Assembly: GCA_031002005.1 (NCBI GenBank)
Contig: JARYHS010008074.1
Location: 275,157,930 to 275,221,929 of the forward strand
Direction: 5' to 3'
Length of the DNA: 64,000 nucleotides
Source of the DNA: Vandiemenella viatica
Taxonomy: Eukaryota > Arthropoda > Insecta > Orthoptera > Morabidae
Shown one piece after another: positions 11,851-23,811 of this stretch. Numbering within the stretch: position 1 is the first letter of the stretch; each line of letters opens with the position of its first letter. A program made the position numbers and the translations under genes. The notes beneath the pieces were generated by a model. That model ran no database searches. It saw nothing but the letters and a program-made list of their open reading frames with translations, and was not told the DNA's origin.

Positions 11851-13931
11851 AGTTGTTCATAGCACAAGTTTGAAAGCGGGTGGATGCAGTATAAAAGATT
11901 ACGCGTAATCATTACACGCTCAGTCTTCTTGACAGCATCATGTAACAATTAGTCATTAATCACTGGTGCTTTGGTTTTACTTAAACGTATAAAAGTAACT
12001 CAACCTCGAATGTGTGAAATTGCCTCCTCCCAGTATGAATCCAAGAGTCTAGCTGGGAGGAAAATTTACTTAATAATGCTGGGTCGCATATTACAAGCGG
12101 AGATGCATGTCGAATTATTGGTCAAGATAGATTTTAAAGGATAACCGTAGAAGAAAAAGAAATTGTATAGACGCCACAAGTGAAACGGTACAAAATCGAT
12201 GTTTCCTGACATATCATCATTCCTTAGTCGGCATAATTGATATTGCGTTCATAATAGTCAATACCAATTTTATTTGTAGACACAAAAAGGCGAGCTTAAC
12301 AAGTAATAAACACTTGAGTCTGAAGGTATGAATAACGTATTCCTGAAGTGTGTTTCATTTCTACTAAGCGGTATAAAATACTAAATACTTGTTTCATCAG
12401 TTCAGTTCTTTAGTAACTTGTACTTTCGTGAGGTCAGATTGTTTCTCAATAAACAAAATAAACATGGACTTAGGAGTACATTCTGGGAAAAAAATCAAGT
12501 TATTAGACAACTGCTATGTTAAAAGTTAGTTGGAACTTTAAACACATAATTGATGCCAAACTCTCGTTACACTGATAATTTCATATGAAGATCGTAATTA
12601 CAATGTTTCATGAAAATCTAAACTTAATTTTCGAGGAGAGATATTAAGTGTTAAAGAGCAAGAAAAGAAAATGATAGCTTCTACTTATAATGTGACACTT
12701 GGCGCTACATTCTATGGCATATTTTAATGACCATGTATTAAATTAATTTTTCTAAAAAGCTTGACGACCATTATTTTTTCTTTAGATAATTTTTTACTAC
12801 AACATACGCAAGATTATAAGAGGGCTGTGACGCCAGTATAAAATATTCAGTTTATTTTAATGCAATCGAAAATAGAATTTGATACAGTGATATTCAATTC
12901 TGCGCTGGCTTCACTAGAAAGGTATCCTCGAGGAACGACCTGGAGGTGTGGATACAGAGCGACGCCACTACGTGTGGGGTGTGGTAGTTTTACCTGCTCC
13001 CGCAGTTCCTGGAGAACCTTCAAAGAGGTCCCAAGGGTTGGTGGTCAATAAAAAGGTCACTGAACCTGGCGGGAAACGCCAGTCCTTTGGCTAACAGCGA
13101 CGGTCCCCGTATCGGGCCGAAGGTCGTAGATCCCACGCAACATGTGCGGTCGTGAATGAAATGATAGATAAGTACCACGTGACCTCATGACACCTATCCA
13201 TGAGTCTATCAAAATGAACACATGACTGAAATTCTGGGATTTTTCTGTGTGACGTGTACCTCCGAGACTATTAAAGCGGAGCCAAAGTTTACGTGGGAGA
13301 TGGAAGGAGCTACGAGCTCACACTGGTGTGTGACTCTGATCCTTCAGTCTGATTCTAACTCAATTCAGATTAGACTTCTGGTGTTGAAGTCTGACGCTGC
13401 CGCTCATTCTGACTTGCATTCTGGGTCGAATGCTGGTGCGACATTCACACAGTGAGTCCGACTTGCTGATATGAGCCTGACTGCAGCTGCCTTGTGAGGC
13501 ACAAGATCTCACATTCCGTGGGTCCACGTTTGATCATCACCGGCTACAAACGCAGCTGCTATGGTAAAGTGTTACATCACCAAGTCCAACGTATGTGCAT
13601 TCCATGAAACTAGATAATGACCCGTAAGCTTCCCTGTAATTAGAAGTTTCTGCTCTAACTTTCAAAATAAAATCCTATTGAGCTAACGGCATAATTTGAC
13701 AAAACGGTACGAGTTGTTATGAAAGCATTTTGAAGACTCTTTTGGTACATTATCGTACAATTTTGAATGGTATATTTGTTCAATTCATGGCACCCAAGGT
13801 TATTTTCATTATTTAAAGTCACAACATCATTGATAACGATGTCTGATGTCATAATTTGTCGTGTACATTAATTTTGTATATCATACCTCCACATGTATTA
13901 TTTTGACAATTTTCTTGTATTTCTGACAGCG
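11851..13931. other. Unannotated intergenic DNA
   Basis: Nothing recognised. A GC-richer part at about 12900-13560 yields short frames without domain signatures and several scattered 'ctgact'-type words. I could not relate it to a known repeat. Confidence 0.45.
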
Positions 13932-13995
13932 CACAGTGGGGCAGAATCGCAAAAAGCTGGCCAAAATATAAAAAGTTGTTCAATTTCTACCAAAT

Positions 13996-14380
13996 TTAGT
14001 ATGTAAAGGTTATCGAAGTTGCTGATTAAGAATATATCATCAAAAAGCGAAAAAAGGAAATGGCGGATCAGTTAGTACGTAAAGGTTATCGAAGTTGGTG
14101 ATTAATAATATGGTATCAAAAAGTGAAAAAAGAAAATGGCGGATCCAATATGGCGGACAAATATTGATAAAAGTCTTTTGATTCATATAAAAGTAATTTT
14201 TTGCGATTTATCGAGATTGATGATGAAGATTATGACTTCAAATATTTTAAAAAACAAAATTGTGGACCCAAGATGGCGGAAAAAAATTGGTAAAATTCTT
14301 TTTATTTATATAAAAGTCAATATTTAGAGGTTGTTGTAGTTAATGGTTAAAAATATAAGCTCAAAAAAATGGAAAGCTCG
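13996..14380. repeat. Subterminal 76-bp tandem repeats inside element T1
   Basis: Two good copies start near 13996 and 14072 with 'taaaggttatcgaagttg' and end in 'aaatggcgga'. Two weaker units follow up to about 14380. The octamer ATGGCGGA occurs four times (about 14060, 14133, 14149 and 14273). Subterminal repeats near one end often serve as transposase-binding sites in DNA transposons; that role is inferred here. Confidence 0.55.
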
Positions 14381-14493
14381 AAAAAAGTACCAACTAGAGC
14401 AAAGAAAATAGTATAAAATATTTAAAAATTTTTTTTTCAATTACAGTTATTCAGTTAGTAAATTGTTTGTGACTATAATTAAAAGTTGTCGTT

Positions 14494-14718
14494 TTATTCT
14501 TCTTTTTTATCTTCATTATCTTCTTCTTCTGCATCTTCAGCTGAATCGTCATCATCTTCAAATACTCTTTCCTCATCATCTATATAGGAATCTTCATAAT
14601 CTTCCGGCACAGGAACTAAGAGGGCAACGGCTTCTGACGACAAACTCTTCAGTTTATTTGATGATTTACGTAGAGAAGAAATGTGGAAGTCTGTGGTTGC
14701 CAACAATCTCCTGAACAC
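14494..14718 (-). CDS. Short acidic-tail frame inside element T1, of doubtful coding status
   Basis: A 74-codon frame (GTG at its upstream end, so no certain start) ends in a strongly acidic tail beginning EDYEDSYIDDEERVFEDDDD. Upstream residues such as FRRLLATTDFHISSLRKSS look like ordinary globular sequence. I do not recognise it. It could be the last exon of a deleted transposase or a captured host exon, or it could simply be a GAA/GAT-rich repeat. Confidence 0.25.
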   Translation of the reverse strand: MFRRLLATTDFHISSLRKSSNKLKSLSSEAVALLVPVPEDYEDSYIDDEERVFEDDDDSAEDAEEEDNEDKKEE

Positions 14719-15491
14719 GTCTTACATACTCTTAAGTCCTTATTGGTTGAGTCTTGAGCATCCTCGGACAGTTCATATTATTATTAATTTATTTAATACT
14801 TATTTCTTAACACGTATTTGAAAGTATTAAAAAGTAACTCCACAAAGTATGTAGAATATTTGTGTTTCAAAAAAATGTACTGTTTCATAATTATTAATGA
14901 AAAAATTAACATAATATTAATAATTTCATTTTTTAAAAATAACCAAACATTTTGCAAGCATCGCTTAAAACGTGGTTCAAAGTCGGAGTTGGTACTAGTA
15001 GGTGGATTTGAAGGTTAATTCACTAAGGTAATAACATATACTTGCGGACACAGTGCAAAAGAAAGCGGAATATCGTGGAATTCGTAACTTATCTCTATTT
15101 CTTAAGCACATTTTAAAATTTTCTCGCGCATTTTCCGGTATTAAGTTAATAAAAAAAGATGTGTAATTAATGATTTAATAATGAAATTAATTAGTACATA
15201 TTGCCTAGAACACCGTCCATATTTAAAATCTTCGTTTCACTTACACAGAACACAAATATTTATCTTTAACGACAATACTATTTTGTATCCTGGTCGGCTG
15301 CATGCACCGCTAGCAATGAAGTGCTGACTTTGACATGAAATATAAAGGAGGATATGAACAATTGATCGTCAAAACAATCGGTATTCAGTAGTTCCAACAT
15401 TACTGTAGCCAAGCTGATAGTCGAAAATTCCCATCCAAAACCTTTTTTTTCCCCCTTTTTGGCCACGTTTTTAAGATTCTGGCCCACTGTG

Positions 15492-18404
15492 CAGCGTCTA
15501 GATTCTTGCATTACCTTACAAAATTAAATATCCTTTATTAATTATTGATTATTAAAATGATAACTATAAATATCCTCCCCCTAAGAAACCTCCTATTACA
15601 CTCTTCATTAGTTTGCTTTGAAATTTACATTTTATAAAATGTACATTAACAATGAATCTTATGCAAATATGTTTCTCATTAATAATTTTTCACCTGAAAT
15701 AAAAGAGCCAAAATAAAACCTGGAAATGAAAAAGTACTAATGATACCGTAACTTAGAGTTATTTTATACTTACGAGGTGCCTTTATGACTGGGTGGGAGT
15801 GATGATCCTAAACAATAGATAACAGTTTACTTCAGACGTCGAGATACTTTCATTGGACGTATGCTCTTGTGTAAGTATGTCAGCGGTGGCACAAAGTTAC
15901 CTCACAGCGTTGAAGAAACCCGAAGTTAGAGTACACTGTAGTTTCTTAACATTACAATCGGTTCAATAGAACTGTAGTTATCATACTTACAGGTCACATT
16001 CCTATGATACGAGACATAATATAGGTTGAGGATTTGAAATTTATGCTTCCTCTTTCTCAGTACCACCTCATACGAAGGGACCGTAATTTGACTTGTGATG
16101 CTAGTAGCTATTTTCGGTGTGGAGCGAGGCACTTTGCACGTATTAGCATCCCTGCTGATGGTGAGTGCTGTGAGGTGCTCGCTGAGGCGGCTGTCGCTCC
16201 ATTACTTGCAAATTAAATGCAAATCTGAGGCTGTCCGCCGGGCTCACGCCCCGCCCAAACCCGAACACTCGACAGTCGCTTGATGAGGGGCCACGCTCAG
16301 GAGCGAAAGTCGAAGTCAACGAATATTTGACTAGAAAACCACAACAGCACACAGATGTGCCACATTTTTTAGCTTACTCTATGTAAGCACTATGAGAGAA
16401 TACAACGAAAAAGTGTACATCGAATAAATACTGAATACTTAGTATAAACACAAATAAATACTAAAATAATACAAAAATAATATAGAATATAAAAAATATC
16501 AAAATATTGTAGATAAATACTAATAATTAATACTTTGATTTAATCGTATGCTCTACCTTTCTTTCGGCGTTCTGTCCATTCATTTCGTCGCTGCTGCTGA
16601 ACTAAATAACATTGTTATTAAGTAACGGGTATAATCTCTATTTTGTAAGGCCGGGCTCGAGAAGTAAGTGTTACGGAAATGATGACACTGTGAAAAAGTA
16701 ACCTTTTATTAGTATTTATCTAAAGTATATTCCTCAAGCAGCAGTGTTCAAGTTAAACATGGAACACAAACGTATCCCGAGACACACAGCAATGAAGCTG
16801 GTTGAAACTTGTTGCTAATCTGTTCATTAGTGTCCGAATCGTTTTGTACATAATTATCTTTCGGAGCCAGCATGACAGCTTCAGAGAACGACAAACACAA
16901 AAATGCGTTGAAATACTTTCAAATTGAAAGTTGGATTTTTTCCTATATTCCATCTAAACTCCACTTCAGAAGATACATTATAAAGTAATATAGTCGGAAG
17001 GTTTACTTATGGAACGATTGGCGGTTCTGGAGACATTCGTTGGGTTTGTAGTCTAAATTTTTAATTCTAATAACTGTTTTAGGCATACAATGCACTATTT
17101 GTTAAAATAAACAATTGAATTTAACTGCGAGCACAAGCTCCGGTGGCAACTTCCCTAGTCGTATAATTAACCATTTTCTTTACCTGGATCTGATGCAGTA
17201 ATACTGTCGTGCATTGAAATCGTGGGTCCCTATAGACCTCATTTCCGTTAGTTTTTTTTTTTTTTTTTTTTTTTTTAGGTTCATTCCCATATTAATTAAG
17301 ACGGTAATCCCTGCCTTCTAAAAATACTGAAAAAACGTGCAAATATTATGCTATACATAAAGCTATTTTCGGTCTTTACTCGCGTAGTCTGTCAAAACCG
17401 CAGAAATATCGAACCAAGTATACGAAAGAGGTCTTCGTTTCCACTAACCCATTCTCGTGGTTTATGATTCAATGGATTACAGTGTCCTTTTAGATGAGCT
17501 TTACCACCATTAATCTTCCAGTGAACTTATCGCTGAAGAATTATTTCATTCTTAAAAATTCCTTTTGATCCTCCAACTCAGGTTTTACTTTTCTTACGTA
17601 TTGTTAGTTATGATTGCATTCAGTGTGATAACTTTTTATAGTAACTCTGTTTTTCGAAATAAGTATCTCACTTCCTTTTCAAAATTAAAATGTAATTCTG
17701 CTTTTCATTGCAGATAGTGCATAGTTCATTTCCTTCACGTTGAACTTATTAGTCTTCGCTCTGGAAATATCGACTTATGAATAATTGAACTTACTGATCT
17801 CTAACAGAGTACAATGAATTCTTAAGCAACATACTCAGAGATAAATGATTAATACATCATAGGGGGAAATAACCACAATACTTCGAATAAACTGAATAAA
17901 AACAGGCTGGTGAATTTGTGTCCTGAAATAGATAATATGCAGCGTTACAAACAGTATGACAAGTGAGAAGGGTAATTTCATCGAAGAAAATACACCGGTT
18001 AGTTCTATTCCGTAGATCCAGAAGTATACAAACGTTCTATCTCCTTATGGCTGATGGTACAAAAATTAGTGTTTTGTTTGTACTTAATAGAAATCCGTTT
18101 CGTGGCCCTAGGATGCGAACGTGTTTCACTATCTGTTTTTTTCCGGACATGACAGCTAAAATATAGGATAGTTTTGCAAGATATTTTCGTGTTTACGGTG
18201 CATATGTTCTCACTCAGAATACTAACCACAAGTTTTGACAAACCATTAATCAAGGAGGGGGTATGGAAAGCATAGACAAGCTTTCTGTATTTTCTCTACG
18301 ATTGATAATATCTAAAATTAATATTTTTTGAGAAATCACGAAATTTGTGACTTTCTACTAACTCTTCTTGTAACACAAATTTTTATTATATATACTTTTG
18401 ACTG
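15492..18404. other. Unannotated intergenic DNA
   Basis: No gene is recognised. Contents: a GC-richer patch at about 16090-16310 with short overlapping frames; an AT-rich tract of 'aataaatacta'-type units at about 16420-16540; a poly-T run of about 25 at 17252-17277. Small frames elsewhere lack motifs. Confidence 0.5.
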
Positions 18405-18480
18405 CTGCCTTGGTCTAATGGCAAATGGTTTACGAATGAAGTGAACGGAAGTTCTGATCCCAGCTGAGTAATAAGAGTTA
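18405..18480 (+). repeat. Possible tRNA-like sequence
   Basis: It reads 'cttggtctaatggcaaatgg' then, about 40 nt later, 'gttctgatccc', resembling a degraded A box and B box. Neither arm pairing nor a SINE body was evident, so this is a weak call. Confidence 0.25.
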
Positions 18481-18829
18481 TTGTTATTATTATTACTCAT
18501 TGCTGATTCAGTCAGATTCGAATAGGCGAAACACAAAAATACATGTTACTTTTTCAACAGATAAGATGGTGCAGATTTAACTGCTGAAGGATATTCAAGA
18601 AAAATGTAAAAAAGTAGAAAAGTTAATGCAGATGCTCGTAGGTAAAGGATATGTAGCATATACGACAACAGAATTTCTGAGAAATGTAGCTACATGGGAT
18701 ATATAAACATTAAAATGTGTGATGGTAAATTTTTTTAAAAGCTTAGTAGCGCTAATCAGTGGAATGGTATTTCGATACATAAATAAACTGTGTGAAGAAA
18801 TTGATTTGAACAACAGTGTATTGGAAAGA
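18481..18829. other. Unannotated DNA upstream of the LINE nest
   Basis: AT-rich. Some residues in the + frame could be a decayed upstream part of the RTE-like element that starts near 18830, but no motif is secure. Confidence 0.3.
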
Positions 18830-19444
18830 CAAGACGATGCAGACGATAATAATTTAGGAGTTCCTGATTAAGTACAAAATTTACTTTTAAATATTTGGAT
18901 TCAAATAAAGACATTGGAAATGGGGATATTGCAGCAGAATTTCTAAAATCTCTAGGAGTAGTACTGTATCAACGGAAAGCTTATTCAAATTTATTAGAAA
19001 GTTGCAAAACTGATTTTAATAAAAATATCATTTCACACTTCAAAAGAAAGCATAAACCGAAGTCTGGGAAAGTTAATACACAATAAATCTATCATCACAA
19101 ACTTCAAAAACGCTGGCCACAGTAATACGCAGATGAATAGAAAGTATAGTAGAAGTGATATTAAGTGAAGATCAGTTACAAATTAAAACCAACGCGGTAC
19201 AAGAGAAGACATTCTGGCTTTCAGATTAATGGAACAAGGAACAAGATACTTTTATGGCGTTTGTTGGTTTAAAAAAATCTTTTGATTATATCAGATGAGA
19301 CAAGATGTTTAAAATAAATAGATAAATAATATCAGGTTGGAGAATAATTTATAAACTATATGGAATAACGTAGCTATAATAAAAGTAGAGAAAAACGAGA
19401 GACATGTATGCCTACCAGTGAAAATATGTGCGACAAAGCTATAA
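18830..19444 (+). mobile_element. RTE-like LINE relic on +, 5' part (outer layer of nest)
   Basis: The translation parallels the minus-strand element nearby: IAAEFLKSLG...KTDFNKNIIS (18930-19035) corresponds to AELLKCLG...QTDFNKNIIF. FMAFVGLKKSFDYIR (about 19252-19297) corresponds to FIAFVDFKKAFGNVR. VEKNERHVCLPVKIC (about 19386-19430) sits where the other copy has VENHERHTSVKKGV. Reading stops abruptly where the minus-strand LINE's poly-A tail begins (about 19445). It continues at about 24645. Confidence 0.75.
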
Positions 19445-19464
19445 TTTTTTTGTTTCGCTGTCGT

Positions 19465-19912
19465 CAGTCAATCGACTGGTTTGACGCAATATATTATCTG
19501 TCTATCTCTACAGTTCTTACCTTCGACTGTTCCCTCCACTACCAAATTAACCAATCCAGCATGTCTCAAAATATGACCAACCAATTTGTCTCTTCTTTCT
19601 GTAAGCTTCTTACACAAACTTCTTTCCTCAGCCATTATTTCCAAAACTCGTTCATTTCGTACTTTGTCTGTCCATTTAATTTTCAGTATTCTTCTGTACC
19701 ACCACATTTCAAATGCTTCAATTTTATTTCTTTCTGGTATTCCTTAAGTCTATGTTTCGCTACCATAGAGTGCTGTGCTCCACACATAGAGTTTTAAAAA
19801 GTTCTTTCTAATTCCTAGATCAATATTTGAAACTAAAAGGTTTCTCTTTTTGATGAAGGCTTTTTATTCTAGTGATATTCTGCTTTTAACGTCATTCTTA
19901 ATTCGGCCATCG
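19465..19912 (-). pseudogene. RTE C-terminal region
   Basis: It runs from DGRIKNDVKSRISLE at the Transib-like insertion site through SNIDLGIRKNFLKLYVW and ALYGS to MWWYRRILKIKWTDKVRNE (near 19700), then KLVGHILRH and VEGK. These blocks are standard for the thumb/C-terminal part of RTE-type polymerases. Frame is lost at least once between 19710 and 19860. Confidence 0.7.
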
Positions 19913-21553
19913 CACACAGGGGTATTTGGCACAAAAAGCCGATCAAAAGCCAAAAGCCTATAGAATAACAATCAGCTAAGTTTTTTTAGATAAGCTTCAT
20001 TCCCCACCCCGTGAACAGTCGTCTTCTGAACACATTGCAAGATGCACGTACTGTTACCAATCAAATACAAGAAAATTATAAGTTGTACTATTTTAATTTG
20101 TGAGTGATGTTAAGTGAGAAGTTGTGATTTTAATCATGGATAAGGTACAGCCAGGTACCTAGAACTGAAATAATAGTAACATATACCCAAAAGTATCGCA
20201 CAACTTTATTTATGTACATTTTTTCAAGCTGACTCAATTTGTATGCATTTTTTTATTACGAAAAGTCTTAAAGAGTGATTTTGCTATATTACCGACCTTC
20301 CCGAGTCTGTTTTCTTGTATGGTTTTAGTTTAGTGTACTATCTTGGAGTTTCATTGAAATTTAGGTGCCAAAAAGTGCCAAATGTCTATTTATTAGAAAA
20401 AAATCTAGATTCTTTAAAATAAAGCAAATTTCATTTTTTCCCCTGTTATATTAATTCATCTAAGATTATTTTTGGTATGGGCTCTTCTGATATCAAGCTC
20501 ATGACCAGAAAAGTTATTTATGATATGAGTAAACATCATTAAGGAAATAATTTCGTGCAAAAGTTTTAATTAGTAGGAAAAAATATTTGAAATCAACCGA
20601 CATTCACAGTCGAATAAACACAACAGTTAGAACAAACGTTTTCAAGGCTTAAATTGGGAATTAAAACAAAATTTCAGGCTGCTAAGAGAACTGAGAGTGT
20701 ATTTTTAAAGAAATACCATGATTCGTTTTAAGGATGTTTCGAAATCCCTATAAAATCCGATCCGTCCAATGTGGGTCAGCCTAAATATTCTATCGTTGAT
20801 CTGACTCATTGTCGCAGAGATTAAAGGAACTGAAAAAAAACATTGATTTACAGATTTTATACTATTATGTGAATGGTATCTTGTGGGCACAAGGTAGATA
20901 CAAAAAAAAAAAAAAAAAAATTCTCCTCACTGCCACGAAATGGCTAAGGTATACATTGAAATGTACTCGTGGCATCCAATGTCACCTATACAAGTAGTAC
21001 AATTATAATACAGCATGCACTTTTACCTATATACACTCTGTCCGAAGCGTCAGCAGAAGCTAGAAACAAATATTATCGACAATTTAGGGAGAGATACTCT
21101 AGAAAATTTAGCTGGGATCAGTGCAGCATGTCATTAATAGGCTTTTATTGACTTCGGATCCGTATTTGAGCGTCATCAGGCCCAAAGCCCCCCAAAAATG
21201 TAAATTGTTGAAACCAGAAACTATTAAAATGTTACTTTAATGGTATTCGAGTACTCAAGAAGAGCGCAAGATTGAAGATGACGCAGGAACAGACAGCAGA
21301 TGAAGCTTCCTACGAAGTAGGAAGGGGTGGTTACTGGTTTGTCAGAATGATATTATTTTAGTGTGTGATTATTTTTTAGGTATTTTGTAAATAATCGCTT
21401 ATTACGTAATAAAGTGAGTGTTAAAAGTATATGTTCTTTATTATTATTCCTAATTCATAGTTATAAGTTCTAATACACAAAAGAAACGAAATAAAAACAC
21501 AAATTACGTAGAAATAATTTTGATCGACTTTTTGTGTCAAATACCCCTGTGTG
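19913..21553. mobile_element. Non-autonomous DNA transposon with RSS-like ends (element T2)
   Basis: The left terminus is CACACAGGGGTATTTGGCAC followed by AAAAAGC. The right terminus read inward is CACACAGGGGTATTTGACAC followed by AAAAAGT. The flanks are CATCG (19908-19912) and CATCT (21554-21558), a 5-bp duplication with one later change; the interrupted LINE codons (TTD then GR) show that CATCT is ancestral. The ends share layout with T1 (CACA, then GGGG, then an A-run near position 20). 1641 bp without a recognisable transposase. Confidence 0.7.
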
Positions 21554-22258
21554 CATCTGTTGTAATTTTGCTTCCCAAGTAGCAGAATTCACTTACTTCT
21601 CCTATTGCATCCGATCCTATTTTTATATTTAATCTACTAGTATTCGTATCATTTCTGCTACATTTAAACACTTTTGTCTTGCTTTTGTTTATATTTAGTC
21701 CAAAACCTTCCTTCAGTATTTTGTTTATGATATTCAATAACTTCTCAGTGTCCTCAACCTGTCCTGTTAACAAGACAATGTCATCAGCAAATAGAAACAT
21801 AATGAATTTTTCTCCTTAAACATTTATGCCACATTCAAAACTTTCTTTCACTTCCTTTATCGCTTCTTCTATATACAAGTTGAATATTAACGGGGATAGA
21901 CTACAACCTTGTCTCACACCCTTTTTAACTGATGTATGTCTCTCATGATTCTCTACTTTTATTATAGCCACATGATTCCTACATAGTATATAAAGTATTC
22001 TTCTATCTCGATACTTTAGACCTGAATTTTTAACAACTTGTCTCACCTAACATTACCAAAAGCTTTTTTAAAATCAACAAACGCAATAAAAGTATCTTTG
22101 TTTTTCTTGATCCACCCTTCAAGTATTAATCTTAAAGCCAGAATTGCTTCCTTTGTATCGCGATTTTTCCTAAACCCAAAATGATCTTCACCTACTATCT
22201 CTTCTACTACCATTTCCATCCTTCTGTATATTATTCTGGTCAGTAATTTTGAAGCATA

Positions 22259-23105
22259 CAGGGTGCATTCCAAAAGTAATGCAATTGAAATTCCCGCGCC
22301 GCTCCTATTGGAGTAAGTGGAGAGGACTCTAAGCTTTGGCGCGAAACCAGTTTCAGTGCTCTCCAACCTGTGGAAGCAGCAGGACATCAGTTATTGAGAA
22401 CCTCTGCGCGCAGACCGTGTCACGAAAAATATGGAATCAACGATTTCGGGTGAACTTTTTCAGCATGTTGGAATTGAACCTCATTATTTGGACAACGTCA
22501 TCACTGGTGATGAAACCTGGGATTTTGAATACGATCCAGAAACAAAACGCCAAATGGGTGAGTTATACACCGACCAGTCCCCCAAGCCCCAAAAGGCAAA
22601 AATGAGCAAATAAAAAATGAAAATAATGCTCATTGTCTTTTTCGACAGCAAAGGAGTGGTCCATAAGGAGTTTGTTCCTCAATGACATACAGTTAACGCT
22701 AGCAACACTCCGAAAAGGGTCATCAGGACGAAGAAAGACATCTCCGCTACCTGGCAACTCCATCACGACAACACGTTTTGCCACAACGCGCTACGAGTCC
22801 GCGAGTTCCTGGCAAAACACCAGGTACCAACGCTGCCCCACCCGCCCTTCACCCCCGCAGACTTCTTTTTGTTCCCTCAGATTAAGGCAGCCCTGAAAGG
22901 AACCCGTTTTTCGTCCATAGAAGACATCCAATTAGCCGAGACGAAGTCCTCGCGAGAGGTCCCTGAAGGCGCATTCTAGGGCGCGTACTGGTCATGGCAG
23001 AGTCGCTGGAAAAAATGTGTAGAGGCCCAATTTTTAGTGTTTGTGCAAATCTGTTCAATAAATTACTTTAAAAAAATAATTGCATTACTTTTGGAATGCC
23101 CCTTG
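22259..23105 (+). mobile_element. Internally deleted mariner-family transposon
   Basis: 28-bp terminal inverted repeats (22259-22286 and 23078-23105) share GGCATTCCAAAAGTAATG or GTGCATTCC-type ends and are flanked by TA on both sides (22257-22258 and 23106-23107), as required for mariner. At 847 bp against about 1.3 kb for an intact element, most of the N-terminal DNA-binding part is missing. It interrupts the reverse transcriptase of the minus-strand RTE between the APLV block and the ASKLLTR block. Confidence 0.9.
22431..23000 (+). pseudogene. mariner transposase fragment
   Basis: Conserved pieces: VITGDETW (first catalytic Asp), YDPETKRQ, MLIVFFDSKGVVHKEFVP, WQLHHDNTFCHNALRVREFL (second Asp), and LPHPPFTPADFFLFPQIKAA (third Asp). 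Spacing between the second and third Asp is 30 residues by my count instead of 34, because about four residues around SPD-LAP are lost. There is an in-frame stop at 22611-22613, another near 22680, and a frameshift before 22740. It cannot be active. Confidence 0.9.
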
Positions 23106-23490
23106 TAAGATGCTAGACTAATGGTGCGATAATTTTCACATTTGTCAGCATGTGCTTTCGTGTGAAGATGATATTTTTATTAAAATCAGTTTGAATTTCC
23201 CCTGTTTCATAACTTTTTGGTATCAGCTTGAATAATCTTTCGGTTCCTTCTTCTCCTAGGCATTTAAGAAGTTCTGCATTGATCTCATTGATTCCAACTG
23301 CCTTATTTGCTTTCAAGTCCTTCAGAGCTCAATATATTTCTTCCATTGGTTAGCTATTGTCTGAGATTAAAAGAGGTTTCACATTGCAGCTTTAATTTTC
23401 ACACCTCTTCTCTCCATTTCAACAAAATTCTGCATGATATTCCTATATGCAACATCTATTTTACTTACGACCTTTTCCTTTTCTACTTCT

Positions 23491-23790
23491 TCACATATTT
23501 CCTGCAGCCATTTTTTTTTTTTTTTTGCATTTCCTGTTTATTTGATTTCTAAAATGCCTATATTGCTCTCTTCCTTCTTTGTCCTGAGCATTTTTGTACC
23601 TTCTCCTCTGATCCATCAGCTTCAAAATTTCTTCTGTGATCCAAGGTTTTCGGGCGGCTCGTTCCCTAAATCCTAATGTTTCTTTATCAGCTTTCATTAT
23701 TTCAGTCAATAAAGCATTCCATTCGTCCTCGGCTGAGCTCCTTTCAGAGTTACTTCTAAGACCTAAGTCTACCATTTCTGCAAATTTTTC
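23491..23790 (-). pseudogene. RTE linker between endonuclease and reverse transcriptase
   Basis: It reads FAEMVDLGLRSN, EWNALLTEIMKADKETLGFR, KPWITEEILKLMDQRRRYKN and REQYRHFRNQINRKCKKKKK. The KPW-(I/W)-T-EEIL-LMD-RR block is characteristic of this region. A poly-T run at about 23512-23526 (poly-A in sense) corrupts the end. Confidence 0.75.
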
Positions 23791-23811
23791 TCTTGTGTTA
23801 GATTGTTTCAG

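Larger units (their letters stand above)
13932..15491. mobile_element. Non-autonomous DNA transposon with Transib/RAG-like ends (element T1)
   Basis: The left end begins CACAGTGGGGCAGAATC at 13932; the right end, read inward on the minus strand, begins CACAGTGGGCCAGAATC at 15491. Each is followed by an A-rich block about 18-20 nt in. The flanks are a perfect 5-bp duplication, CAGCG (13927-13931 and 15492-15496). CAC-starting termini with a CACAGTG heptamer and a GC-rich 5-bp duplication are hallmarks of the Transib superfamily, relatives of RAG1. At 1560 bp, with no transposase recognised, it must be non-autonomous. Confidence 0.75.
21555..23316 (-). pseudogene. RTE reverse transcriptase, split by a mariner
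   Basis: Minus-strand blocks: NKAVGINEINAELLKCLGEE (near 23310), NVKIIAPLV just before the mariner, then ASKLLTRIIYRRMEMVVEEI after it. Next come GFRKNRDTKEAI, FIAFVDFKKAFGNVR (motif A), GVRQGCSLSPLIFNLYIEEA (motif B) and FLFADDIVLLTG (motif C with both aspartates intact), ending FCYLGSKITTD at the T2 insertion. The polymerase residues are kept, but frame breaks occur near 22045 and 21815. Confidence 0.85.

Noticed and set aside
19408..19797. 129-codon + strand frame
   Set aside because: It is antisense to the C-terminal region of the minus-strand RTE element, whose motifs are clear.
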